Source: Nitrospira sp.
GTDB lineage: Bacteria > Nitrospirota > Nitrospiria > Nitrospirales > Nitrospiraceae
Direction of reading: 5' to 3'
NCBI GenBank assembly: GCA_005116815.1
Contig: SWDR01000003.1
Coordinates: 53,866-117,865, forward strand
DNA length: 64,000 nt
The translations under genes and the position numbers were made by a program. The notes beneath the pieces are model-generated. The model did not search any database and was not told where the DNA came from. It saw only the letters and a program-made list of their open reading frames with translations. The stretch's first letter is position 1; each line of letters starts with the position of its first letter. Below, piece after piece: positions 57,093-64,000 of this stretch.

Positions 57093-57959
57093 ATGACACA
57101 GAGATTGAACTACATCGTTCCGACGGTTGCGGTCGGTGCATGGTTGGCCATGGGATTGCTGGCTGTGCAGCCCGGCTCTGCCGAGGAAAAGTCGGCGGCC
57201 ACCGTTCAGGCTGAATCGACCTTGCAAAGTGTGTCGGTCAGCGCACCGATGGTAAAGGGTGCCCTGCCGGTCGATGACCCGAATGCCGCGGTGTGGAGCA
57301 GTGCCACGCTGGCGCGATTCCCGATGTCGCCGCAAGTCCATTGGCCGAATCGTATTTTGGAAGCGACGGTCAGAGACCTGAACGTGCGCGCCTTACATGA
57401 CGGAACGAACGTTGCCATTCTCTTGGAGTATACGGACCCGACGGAAGATCCGGACGATGCCGCGGCGATTCAATTCATGGTGGGCGACAAGAAAGCTCAC
57501 TTTGCGCATGGCCAGCCGATGGCGCAGGTGGAGGGCGGCCCGGTCAATATCTGGTTCTGGAAGAACAAAGACGGCAAAGCGCTGGACATGAATGCCAAGG
57601 GTTTTGGCACGCTGAAAGTCCAGACGCATCAGGACGTGAAGGCCAAAGGCGCCTATGCCAACGGCACATGGAAGGTCGTCTTCACGCGCCCCCTCTCCAC
57701 CGAACATGCAGACGAGGATACACAAATTGCCCAAGGTGGATTCGTCAATATCGCCTTCGCCGTCTGGGACGGCAAGAAGGACGCAAGCGGCGAACTGAAA
57801 GAAAAGGGATCGCAGAAGGCGGTCTCCTCCTGGTGGTATTTCCGTGCAGAAGCACCCCCGGATTACTCCGGTTATTACTATGCGCTCCTCGCCGTGGGCT
57901 TGGCTCTCGGATTTCAGTTCGTACTGATCCGCAAGCTAAAGAAAGGGCAATCAGCATGA
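57093..57959 (+). CDS. Ethylbenzene-dehydrogenase/NxrC-like haem-binding gamma-type protein with C-terminal anchor
   Basis: 288 residues from ATG 57093. Signal peptide (VPTVAVGAWLAMGLLAV), then a beta-rich domain of the EB_dh type that binds haem b in ethylbenzene, nitrate and nitrite (NxrC) dehydrogenases: VHWPNRILEATVRDLNVRAL, GTNVAILLEYTDPTEDP and WKVVFTRPL. A C-terminal helix (YYALLAVGLALGFQFVLI) anchors it to the membrane. No NxrA or NxrB is nearby, so a nitrite oxidoreductase role is not shown. Its stop overlaps the start of the next gene by four bases (ATGA). Confidence 0.75.
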   Translation: MTQRLNYIVPTVAVGAWLAMGLLAVQPGSAEEKSAATVQAESTLQSVSVSAPMVKGALPVDDPNAAVWSSATLARFPMSPQVHWPNRILEATVRDLNVRALHDGTNVAILLEYTDPTEDPDDAAAIQFMVGDKKAHFAHGQPMAQVEGGPVNIWFWKNKDGKALDMNAKGFGTLKVQTHQDVKAKGAYANGTWKVVFTRPLSTEHADEDTQIAQGGFVNIAFAVWDGKKDASGELKEKGSQKAVSSWWYFRAEAPPDYSGYYYALLAVGLALGFQFVLIRKLKKGQSA

Positions 57960-58972
57960 AGGCGGCTCGCCTACAAGTATTAGGAATGGTGGGGGGACTG
58001 GTTGGCGTCTGGGCCATGGTGGTCGGGGGCTGTGCCAATGAGCAGCAGCAGAAGGGCAAGGAACTCTACAGCCACTACTGCATGCATTGTCACGGAGAAA
58101 ACGGCCGCCAGAACGAGGGCTTCAATTGGTCCTCGATGCCGGATCCGAAGCCGAAAGATTTGTCGAACAAGTCGGAGATGGGAACCTTCAAGGACGAAGA
58201 CATTTTCAATACCGTCTCACGCGACATGAAAGATACGAGTCCAGGCGGCGACAAGATCGGCGACGACGATTTCGCGGTGCCGACCATGCCGACCTTCAAG
58301 TACACCCTCTCCGAGGATGAAATCTGGGCCATCGTGGGTTATGTCCGAGGCCTCCACGGCATGAAGCTGGAGTTTAAAGTCGAGGAACGGAAGAAGGAGC
58401 TCTCTGGCCTGCTCCAAACGGCGCAAGGCAAGGCCGATCAGACCAAGCAGGCCTATGAAGCCGCGGAGAAGAAGGCGAGCGACGAGGCGGAAAAGAAGAG
58501 CGCAGAATTGAAGAAGGACGTCGATGCCGACGAATCCTCCTATGCCAAGGAATTGGCCGCCATGGTGCAGGCCAAGAAAGAACTCGACGCAGCCCAGGCT
58601 GCGCTGAATAATTTCTCCACGAGACCAGGCAAAGGTTTGAATATCGCCCGGCCTGATCTCACGACGAAGCCCGAGCAGGTTGCCGAATTGGTTGAACTGG
58701 GCAAGCGGCTCTATTCCAATAAGTATGGCTGCAACGGGTGCCATAGTCTCGGTGAAGAGGGTGGCAAAGTGGGGCCGGCGCTCGACCGTGCAGGATTCAG
58801 ATTGAATGGAACCTGGATCTATCGCTGGGTCAAGAACCCGCAGGCCATGAAAGCTGAAACCAGGATGCCGGCACTCGGGTTGAGCGATGCCGATGCCAAA
58901 GCCGTGACTCTGTACCTCGGGACCTTGCGTGCGCCCAAGCCGGACGCTCCGATCGAGAAGCAGGCAGGTTGA
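57956..58972 (+). CDS. Di-haem c-type cytochrome with central coiled coil
   Basis: 338 residues from ATG 57956. Lipoprotein or signal-like N-terminus (VGGLVGVWAMVVGGCAN, cysteine near residue 26). First haem CMHCH near 42, second CNGCH near 260. Between them lies a charged coiled coil of about 80 residues (QTKQAYEAAEKKASDEAEKKSAELKKD...) that would hold the haem domains apart. Methionine ligand candidates are in PTMPTFKYTL and ETRMPALGLS. Translationally coupled to the NxrC-like gene, so the two probably work together. Confidence 0.88.
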   Translation: MKAARLQVLGMVGGLVGVWAMVVGGCANEQQQKGKELYSHYCMHCHGENGRQNEGFNWSSMPDPKPKDLSNKSEMGTFKDEDIFNTVSRDMKDTSPGGDKIGDDDFAVPTMPTFKYTLSEDEIWAIVGYVRGLHGMKLEFKVEERKKELSGLLQTAQGKADQTKQAYEAAEKKASDEAEKKSAELKKDVDADESSYAKELAAMVQAKKELDAAQAALNNFSTRPGKGLNIARPDLTTKPEQVAELVELGKRLYSNKYGCNGCHSLGEEGGKVGPALDRAGFRLNGTWIYRWVKNPQAMKAETRMPALGLSDADAKAVTLYLGTLRAPKPDAPIEKQAG

Positions 58973-59875
58973 TCAGAACAGAAATCCCGCAACCATACTA
59001 ATTAATATAGCGGCTCCCACCCACACATGTTGTTGAAACATGCGGAAAGCGGTGGGGGCCGGTATGGCCCCTCTGAGCTGCAGGGCTTGCCTCCCGCACC
59101 ACATTCCAATAGCCATGAGCAGGGCATAGTAGACCCAGCCGATCTGGGCCAGCCAGCCTGCGAGTCCCAAGAGCAGCAGCATCGCGCCGAAGGCCGTGCC
59201 GACGGCGATCCACGTAGACGAACCGAACAACAGAGCCGAGGATTTCACCCCGATTCGGCGATCGTCGACGACATCTTGCAAGGCGTAGATCGTATCGTAC
59301 CCGATCGCCCAGCAGACCGTCGCCGCGAAAAGGCACCAGGCAGGCCCTTCGATCGCTCCTCGCGAGGCGGCCCAGGCCATGACGGTGCCCCAGCCGAAGG
59401 CGATCCCCAGCATAGCTTGCGGCACGTGGATCACACGTTTCGCAAAGGGGTAGAGGGCGGCTAAAAGGACGGCAATCGGGCTTAAGAGGATGGTGAAGGG
59501 GTCGAGCAGCAACACGAGGATGCCGGCCATGGAGAGAAAGAGGACGAGGACCAGCAGGGCATGGGCGACGCTCAGTTCACCGGACGCGAGGGGCCGTACC
59601 ACCGTGCGCGCTACGTGCCGGTCGAAGGATCGATCCGCCAGATCGTTCAGCACTACGCCGGCACTGCGCATCACGAAGGAACCGGCCACAAAAATCGCGA
59701 ATAACCGGAGCGGCGGCAGGCCGCGAGCTGCCAAGACCAGCGACCAGAGCGTGGGGAACATGAGCAGCCAGGTCCCGGTTTGGTTTTGGAGGCGAATGAG
59801 TCTGGTGATGGCCGACCAGGAGAGCCGTGGCGTTATCACGGACGATTCCGGCGCCGATGAAGAAGATTCAGTCAT
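58973..59875 (-). CDS. ubiA: UbiA-family prenyltransferase (4-hydroxybenzoate polyprenyltransferase type)
   Basis: 300 residues from ATG 59875 (the track's TTG start is less likely). Eight or nine membrane helices and the two aspartate motifs that bind Mg-diphosphate: NDLADRSFDRHV near residue 60 and YALQDVVDDRRIG near 185. Most similar in layout to UbiA; in Nitrospira, which uses menaquinone, an actual role in ubiquinone is doubtful, so the acceptor is uncertain. Its 3' end abuts the di-haem cytochrome gene convergently, with the two stops adjacent. Confidence 0.85.
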   Translation of the reverse strand: MTESSSSAPESSVITPRLSWSAITRLIRLQNQTGTWLLMFPTLWSLVLAARGLPPLRLFAIFVAGSFVMRSAGVVLNDLADRSFDRHVARTVVRPLASGELSVAHALLVLVLFLSMAGILVLLLDPFTILLSPIAVLLAALYPFAKRVIHVPQAMLGIAFGWGTVMAWAASRGAIEGPAWCLFAATVCWAIGYDTIYALQDVVDDRRIGVKSSALLFGSSTWIAVGTAFGAMLLLLGLAGWLAQIGWVYYALLMAIGMWCGRQALQLRGAIPAPTAFRMFQQHVWVGAAILISMVAGFLF

Positions 59876-59922
59876 GCGGGAGAACTTAGCCGAGGGTGGT
59901 GGGGCTGTCAACGCCGAGGCAC

Positions 59923-60011
59923 GGCTGGTTTATCTTGTTTATTTGGTCTCTCTGGTTTGTTTGGTTGAACGAGTCTAACCAGATGAACGAAACAAACCAG
60001 ATAAACCAGCC
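59923..60011. repeat. Long A/T-rich inverted repeat (TGGTTTN words) upstream of the 60054 gene
   Basis: GGCTGGTTTATC (59923-59934) and GATAAACCAGCC (60000-60011) are perfect 12-bp inverted ends. The interior continues as degenerate TTGTTT/TGGTTT words on the left and AACCAG/AACAAA words on the right. Its composition is unlike the GC-rich neighbours. The 7-base register is looser than at the other loci. Confidence 0.75.
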
Positions 60012-60053
60012 TTGCTCGTGAGTTGTGCTGATCGGATGCTTTTCTGTATAAGA

Positions 60054-62006
60054 ATGATGGTGCATGTCATTGATTCCGCGCATTCTTCCTTTCTGTTTCG
60101 CACAGCCTCATGGGTTGTCGCAGGGCTCTGTGTCGGAGCCTTGACGAGCTGCGGGCTCTTCTCCAGCCGAAACGGCGACACGATCGGCTATTATCTCCCC
60201 TTGACCGTCCAACTTCGTGCTGATCCCAGTATCGCTGCGTCGCAGCTCCTCTATCAGGATGCCTGTGGCCAACAGCAGTCCTTGCTGCTGGGCGGTCTCT
60301 TGCAAGAACAGCTCACACGAAAAACGGGCCGCGTCTTTGAAAAGGTCCTGACTGGTGCGGCCGCATCCTCCGCGATCGCGGACGGGTATGTCGACGCATC
60401 GATCGGTCTGGCTCAGGTCGATCTGGCGATCGTTCGAAAGGCCAACAAGAGTTATCCGGCGATGGTCTCTGTGGGATTGGATTTTGCCTATACGGCTGCA
60501 GACGGCACGGTCCTGTACAGCAAGAAAATCCAAAGCATCGGTCGTGGAGAGGTGGAAGTCAGCGCCGCCTCTTGTGAGGTGAAGGGGCTCGAGAAGATTG
60601 CCCAGGAGGCCTTGAGCCTCGTCACAGACGGGATGGCCAAGCAACTCGGGACATCGACGAAGATCATCGTGGCTGCTGAAACCAGAAAGGCCGGTGGCGC
60701 CAAGCCGATGGTGGGGACCGTCCCGCCCCCCTCTCCGATTGCAACCGGTGGAACATCCGCTGCGGTGAAACAGCCCGTCGCGCCGCAGTCGTCGGCAGCG
60801 GTGCCGATGCCGGTTCAAACGGATGAGCCCGCCACGGTCATATTTCGTGCGATCGTTCGTGATGAAAATCGCAATCAGGTACTGCATGCCGGTGAAGCCA
60901 TCGCGATCGAAATCGAGGTGAAAAACGAAGGGCCTGGCATGGCACGGGCCATGGAGCTGTCGGTGACCTCGACGCCACCCTTGGTCGAGCAGATTCCCGG
61001 GCTGGTCTCCGTCGGGGATCTGCAGCCAGGCGAAGTCAAACGCCTGACGTTGGACGGCAAAGTCGGCGAGGTTCCAGCGGCCGTGCAGGCGGAGCTCACG
61101 CTGATCTTGCGAGCCGGATCTCCAACGGTCCAGCTGCCCTCTCCTAAAAAGTTTCTCGTGGCGATGAAGCCTGCCTCTGCGCCGGGGGCCCAGTCTCTGC
61201 CGGTCGACGTCGATCAGCTGCCGAAACGGACAGGTTTGCTCAAGCAACCGAAGGCGGTAGGCATTACCGTCGGGGTGGGCCAGTTTCGTGAGAGCAGCAT
61301 CGCCCGGGTCAAGTATGCGACGCGGGATGCGGAGCAGGCCGCCACCTACCTGAGATCGATCGGTGGGATTCCTCACGCGCGGGTGCGTACGCTGCTCGAT
61401 GGTCATGCCCTCAAGAGCGACCTGGCCGAGGCCCTGGAAGAATGGCTGCCTAAACTGGTCGACCCCACTACCGTGGTTTATATTTCGGTCACGGGCCGTG
61501 GCGTGGTCGATCCGATTACCGGCGCCGTGTCGATGGTGTTGTTCGACAGCATGCCCGCGACCGGGACACGCCTCTACTCGCTGCGCCGGCTACAGGAATC
61601 CCTGGAGAAGTTGCCGATTCAGCAGGTCGTTGTGATGCTCGACCTCTCGCTGGAGTCGGCGTCCGGCACGGAGTCGGCCGCCATGACCGTTCCCCTCTGG
61701 GGGCAGGAGGGGGCGGTCAAAGACAAGATCATGTGGATGATCGGCAACCGGGGACTGCAAGAATCCCATAGTTATGACCCGGGCCAGCATGGGCTCTTTG
61801 CCTATCAATGGCTCAAGGGTCTGGGCGGGGCCGCAGATCTCGATAAGGACGGGGCGATCCTGGCTGGTGAGCTCTGCGCCTATACCAAGGGGCAGGTTCT
61901 CAAGATCTCTCAAGAGCAGTATGGCAAGGAGCAGGAGCCCCTCTGCCTTCCGGGGCCAGGCCAGGGGGCCATGGTCAGGCTGCAGCCTCTGGCCCGGTTC
62001 AAATAA
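60054..62006 (+). CDS. Lipoprotein with CARDB-like domain and degenerate caspase-like domain
   Basis: About 650 residues. The start is uncertain (ATG 60054, 60036 or track 60012). Lipoprotein signal (SWVVAGLCVGALTSCG). Residues about 40-220 resemble outer-membrane lipoproteins of the secretin/CsgG kind. A CARDB-like beta domain (VIFRAIVRDENRNQVLHAGEAI...) follows near 270-380. The C-terminal 250 residues follow the caspase/peptidase C14 plan (VGITVGVGQFRE, YATRDAEQAATYLRSIGGIP, WLPKLVDPTTVVYISVTG). The expected GHG histidine is TGRG and the expected D-x-C-xSG cysteine region is LDLSLESASG, so both catalytic residues are lost. Probably a pseudo-enzyme scaffold. Confidence 0.7.
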   Translation: MMVHVIDSAHSSFLFRTASWVVAGLCVGALTSCGLFSSRNGDTIGYYLPLTVQLRADPSIAASQLLYQDACGQQQSLLLGGLLQEQLTRKTGRVFEKVLTGAAASSAIADGYVDASIGLAQVDLAIVRKANKSYPAMVSVGLDFAYTAADGTVLYSKKIQSIGRGEVEVSAASCEVKGLEKIAQEALSLVTDGMAKQLGTSTKIIVAAETRKAGGAKPMVGTVPPPSPIATGGTSAAVKQPVAPQSSAAVPMPVQTDEPATVIFRAIVRDENRNQVLHAGEAIAIEIEVKNEGPGMARAMELSVTSTPPLVEQIPGLVSVGDLQPGEVKRLTLDGKVGEVPAAVQAELTLILRAGSPTVQLPSPKKFLVAMKPASAPGAQSLPVDVDQLPKRTGLLKQPKAVGITVGVGQFRESSIARVKYATRDAEQAATYLRSIGGIPHARVRTLLDGHALKSDLAEALEEWLPKLVDPTTVVYISVTGRGVVDPITGAVSMVLFDSMPATGTRLYSLRRLQESLEKLPIQQVVVMLDLSLESASGTESAAMTVPLWGQEGAVKDKIMWMIGNRGLQESHSYDPGQHGLFAYQWLKGLGGAADLDKDGAILAGELCAYTKGQVLKISQEQYGKEQEPLCLPGPGQGAMVRLQPLARFK

Positions 62007-62062
62007 TGGACATGAGAAGGCCTGATTTCTCGCCTATCGTCTGCCGTTGAACGAAAAACCTC

Positions 62063-62091
62063 TTGAGGCTGAGAAAAAACCCGTGTAAGTT
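62063..62091 (+). promoter_or_regulatory. Promoter of tRNA-Thr
   Basis: TTGAGG (62063-62068), 17-base spacer, TAAGTT (62086-62091); the tRNA starts at 62110. Confidence 0.5.
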
Positions 62092-62109
62092 GTGGCTTCT
62101 CTCGCGAGG

Positions 62110-62185
62110 GCCGGCGTAGCTCAGTTGGTAGAGCAGCTGTTTCGTAAACAGCAGGTCGTCCGTTCAATCCGGATCGCCGGCTCCA
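62110..62185 (+). tRNA. tRNA-Thr (CGT)
   Basis: Acceptor GCCGGCG/CGCCGGC perfect; D arm GCTCAGTTGGTAGAGC; anticodon arm GCTGT-TTCGTAA-ACAGC gives CGT; T arm GTCCG-TTCAATC-CGGAT with one G-T pair. CCA is encoded (62183-62185). Confidence 0.95.
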
Positions 62186-62213
62186 CACCTCGCGTAATCC
62201 GATATCTCTCCCT

Positions 62214-63395
62214 ATGAGAATAGGAATTCAGGCTCTCACGTTGCTCTGCGGTCTGCTGCTGTCAGGCTGCCTCTCCCCCATTACGCTGAATCGAGCCGTG
62301 ACGGCCTATGATCAGGCGGTCACGGATGCCATCTCAAAGCAGTTGCTCATCAACATCGCGCGCGCCCACCAGCATCAACCGATTCACTTCACCGGCGTCT
62401 CGAACATCGCCGCGACGTTCGACTTCCGTGTCAGTGCCGGCGCCACGCCGGCACTCACGGGAGACGCCAGCAAAGCGCTCATGCCGATCTTCGGCGGCAG
62501 CGTGGCGGAGAACCCCACCATCAGTATCGTGCCGATCGAAGGGGAAGAGTTCACCAAGCGGCTGTTGACCCCCTTTCAGGAAACCAAGTTCACACTCTTG
62601 CTCCGGCAGCGATTCGACATCGATCTGTTGCTCAGGCTGATGGCGCAGGAGCTGCGGATCACGAAGAATGGGGAGGAAGTCTCCTACCGCAATATGCCGG
62701 CGGATCGAACAGGTTACGAGATGTTCCGCCGGGTGGTGACGCACATCTCGGCTATTCAGGACGCGAATCAGCTCCATGCCGAACCGCTTGTCTACAATCG
62801 GTCCTGGACGATTCCTGCCAACTCGGTCACAGCCGAAGGCTTCCAATCGTTACAAAAAGAATATCTCGTGACCTACAGCCAGAAAGACAATACCTATACC
62901 CTTCGAAAGCAAATCACGGGACGCATTCTCATCACCAACTATGACCCTGACACGCTTGCACCGGAGGAACGGGCCCGGTTGATCGACGAAGCGGAAGAAG
63001 GGCACCTCAACGATGTCTCTTTCGACATCCGCCCAGGACACGTCGGAGGGGAATACCCCCTCAAGGGAGATTTCCGGCTGCGGAGCTTCAATACCATTCT
63101 TAACTTTCTGGGTCGATCGCTGGGAGAAGACCCTGAATACCACGTCGAGAGTGATCCACGGACACCAGCATTCTTCGAAAATCCAGACCACACAATGGAA
63201 CTGGTACTGTCGGATGGAGCTCCATCAGAAGCTGACCTGTCGATTCAGTCCCATGGGAAACATTACTCCGTGAACACCACGGGACCGGCGGCGCGCTGGA
63301 ATCGCGAGGCCTTCCAATTGTTATACCTGCTGTTCCAAATGACCGTGAGCGAGGTCCCTCGCGTCGGTGTGCCGAGCATCACCATTGCGAAATAA
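62214..63395 (+). CDS. Hypothetical lipoprotein
   Basis: 393 residues. Lipobox LLLSGCLS near residue 19. The remainder is mixed alpha/beta (NRAVTAYDQAVTDAISKQLLINIARAHQHQPIHF...) with no catalytic motif I recognise. The family looks like a widely spread but uncharacterised outer-membrane lipoprotein. It lies 28 bases after tRNA-Thr, so it may be read from the tRNA promoter or have its own site. Convergent with the sortase. Confidence 0.7.
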   Translation: MRIGIQALTLLCGLLLSGCLSPITLNRAVTAYDQAVTDAISKQLLINIARAHQHQPIHFTGVSNIAATFDFRVSAGATPALTGDASKALMPIFGGSVAENPTISIVPIEGEEFTKRLLTPFQETKFTLLLRQRFDIDLLLRLMAQELRITKNGEEVSYRNMPADRTGYEMFRRVVTHISAIQDANQLHAEPLVYNRSWTIPANSVTAEGFQSLQKEYLVTYSQKDNTYTLRKQITGRILITNYDPDTLAPEERARLIDEAEEGHLNDVSFDIRPGHVGGEYPLKGDFRLRSFNTILNFLGRSLGEDPEYHVESDPRTPAFFENPDHTMELVLSDGAPSEADLSIQSHGKHYSVNTTGPAARWNREAFQLLYLLFQMTVSEVPRVGVPSITIAK

Positions 63396-63431
63396 CGTCG
63401 TCGCCTCGTTGGGCAGCAGCCTCTGCTGATT

Positions 63432-63992
63432 TCAGAGCGTTTCTTCCTCCGCCATCACCACATACCGGAGCGGTCCACCGGGACTGATTGCATCGAAGGG
63501 ATAACAGGTCACCAGCGCCAGTTGGTGCCCCTCTGTATCCTGTCCGATCGATCCCCTGTTCACATCCACGACCGTGGCGCTGGTCACGCGATACCGATGG
63601 ACCTGCTGATTTTTAGCCGTGAGCAGAATCTCGTCGCCTGCCTTCAATCGCTGCAAAAACCGAAAATGCGTATCGCGGTGTCCGGTGAGAATTGTCGTCC
63701 CCCTCGAACCGGGCGGGGCGCTCGATTCCAGATAACCAGGTCCAAAGGCCAGCGTGCGGCCATAGGCGCCGTTCAACACAATGAGATCGATGTCTTTTGA
63801 TGGAACCGTGAGCCTGGCCACGGGCCAGGTATCGGCCCAGGGCCAGGGGGGCACAGGTTCTTGGGCTGCCACTGTGCCGGCCCAAGCCCGTTGTAACAGG
63901 ACTTGGGCCAGGTGGGCCTTGAGGTAGATCCAGGCGCCGCTTCCCGTCTGCCATAGACCTGCCAGGACCAAGGCGAGAACCAGGAGGGGCAT
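63432..63992 (-). CDS. Class GN sortase (Gram-negative sortase); start may lie beyond the window
   Basis: 186 residues visible. One N-terminal membrane helix (LLVLALVLAGLWQTGSGAWIYLKA) and a sortase beta barrel with the catalytic triad: TGHRDTHFRFL (His), LVTCYPFD (Cys) and GPLRYVV (Arg). This is the GN class found in Gram-negative bacteria, usually paired with a VIT/vWA-domain target protein carrying a sorting tail; that gene would be expected just past the right window edge. ATG 63992 is the first start in view, but an upstream start outside the window cannot be excluded. Confidence 0.88.
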   Translation of the reverse strand: MPLLVLALVLAGLWQTGSGAWIYLKAHLAQVLLQRAWAGTVAAQEPVPPWPWADTWPVARLTVPSKDIDLIVLNGAYGRTLAFGPGYLESSAPPGSRGTTILTGHRDTHFRFLQRLKAGDEILLTAKNQQVHRYRVTSATVVDVNRGSIGQDTEGHQLALVTCYPFDAISPGGPLRYVVMAEEETL

Positions 63993-64000
63993 CGCCTTGG

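Noticed and set aside
57093-57959. Calling this gene nxrC outright
   Set aside because: No nxrA or nxrB nearby, and the C-terminal anchor differs from soluble gamma subunits; only a family-level call is supported.
60108-61406. 432-residue minus-strand ORF
   Set aside because: Antisense to the pseudo-caspase lipoprotein, extremely Arg/His-rich, without recognisable domains.

Overview
This window reads as a chromosomal segment of a GC-rich Nitrospira-like bacterium (nitrite oxidiser or comammox). The main evidence is a reductive TCA block (ATP-citrate lyase AclB/AclA, aconitase, monomeric isocitrate dehydrogenase, fumarate reductase-type subunits, 2-oxoacid:ferredoxin oxidoreductase beta), a quinol-cytochrome c type cluster with cytochrome bd-like subunits and many c-type cytochromes, an NxrC-like haem protein, and a hopanoid locus. 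I see no phage, plasmid, insertion sequence or CRISPR. Species-level identity cannot be read from the sequence alone.

Layout. 1-1.4 kb: MHYT sensor (cut by the window edge), queF and a stand-alone MTHFR_C-like protein, all on the minus strand. 1.8-3.1 kb: 2-oxoacid:ferredoxin oxidoreductase beta and a broken gamma subunit. 3.1-6.5 kb: Rsm22-type methyltransferase, two small proteins, a dual-specificity phosphatase and mutM. 6.7-16.5 kb: the rTCA run aclB-aclA-acn-idh-frdB-frdA, with frdA truncated. 16.5-18.1 kb: truncated ahcY and metK on minus. 18.4-24.1 kb: cytochrome c maturation system II (resB, ccsA, two TlpA-like proteins, ccdA) and a geranylgeranyl-reductase-like flavoprotein. 24.2-31.7 kb: bamD-like, fabH, DUF47/pit phosphate uptake converging on phoR/phoB, then ispH. 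31.9-35.6 kb: smc. 35.8-46.8 kb: hopanoid, isoprenoid and lipid-transport genes (shc, hpnG, mlaEFDC-like, an Omp85-type barrel, a broken dxs, ispG, tRNA-Cys, hpnH). 48.3-59 kb: a respiratory cluster of c-type cytochromes, two bd-like subunits (one broken), a PRC-barrel/Rieske fusion, cytochrome b and an NxrC-like protein. 59-64 kb: ubiA, a pseudo-caspase lipoprotein, tRNA-Thr, another lipoprotein and a Gram-negative sortase.

The genes fit together as autotrophic carbon fixation by the rTCA cycle, haem-protein assembly for a cytochrome-rich periplasm, and a hopanoid-containing envelope with a coupled MEP isoprenoid supply.

Two patterns go beyond ordinary annotation. First, at least ten intergenic loci carry tandem degenerate 7-bp words, several as inverted arms forming long imperfect hairpins. 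Each locus has its own word, several sit between genes of the rTCA run, and several end directly in the next gene's ribosome-binding site. Second, four abrupt junctions (about 2916, 16480, 43115 and 49305) destroy normally conserved genes: porG, frdA plus ahcY, dxs, and a bd-like subunit. These may be assembly mis-joins or real deletions, and need read-level checking before any metabolic conclusion is drawn.
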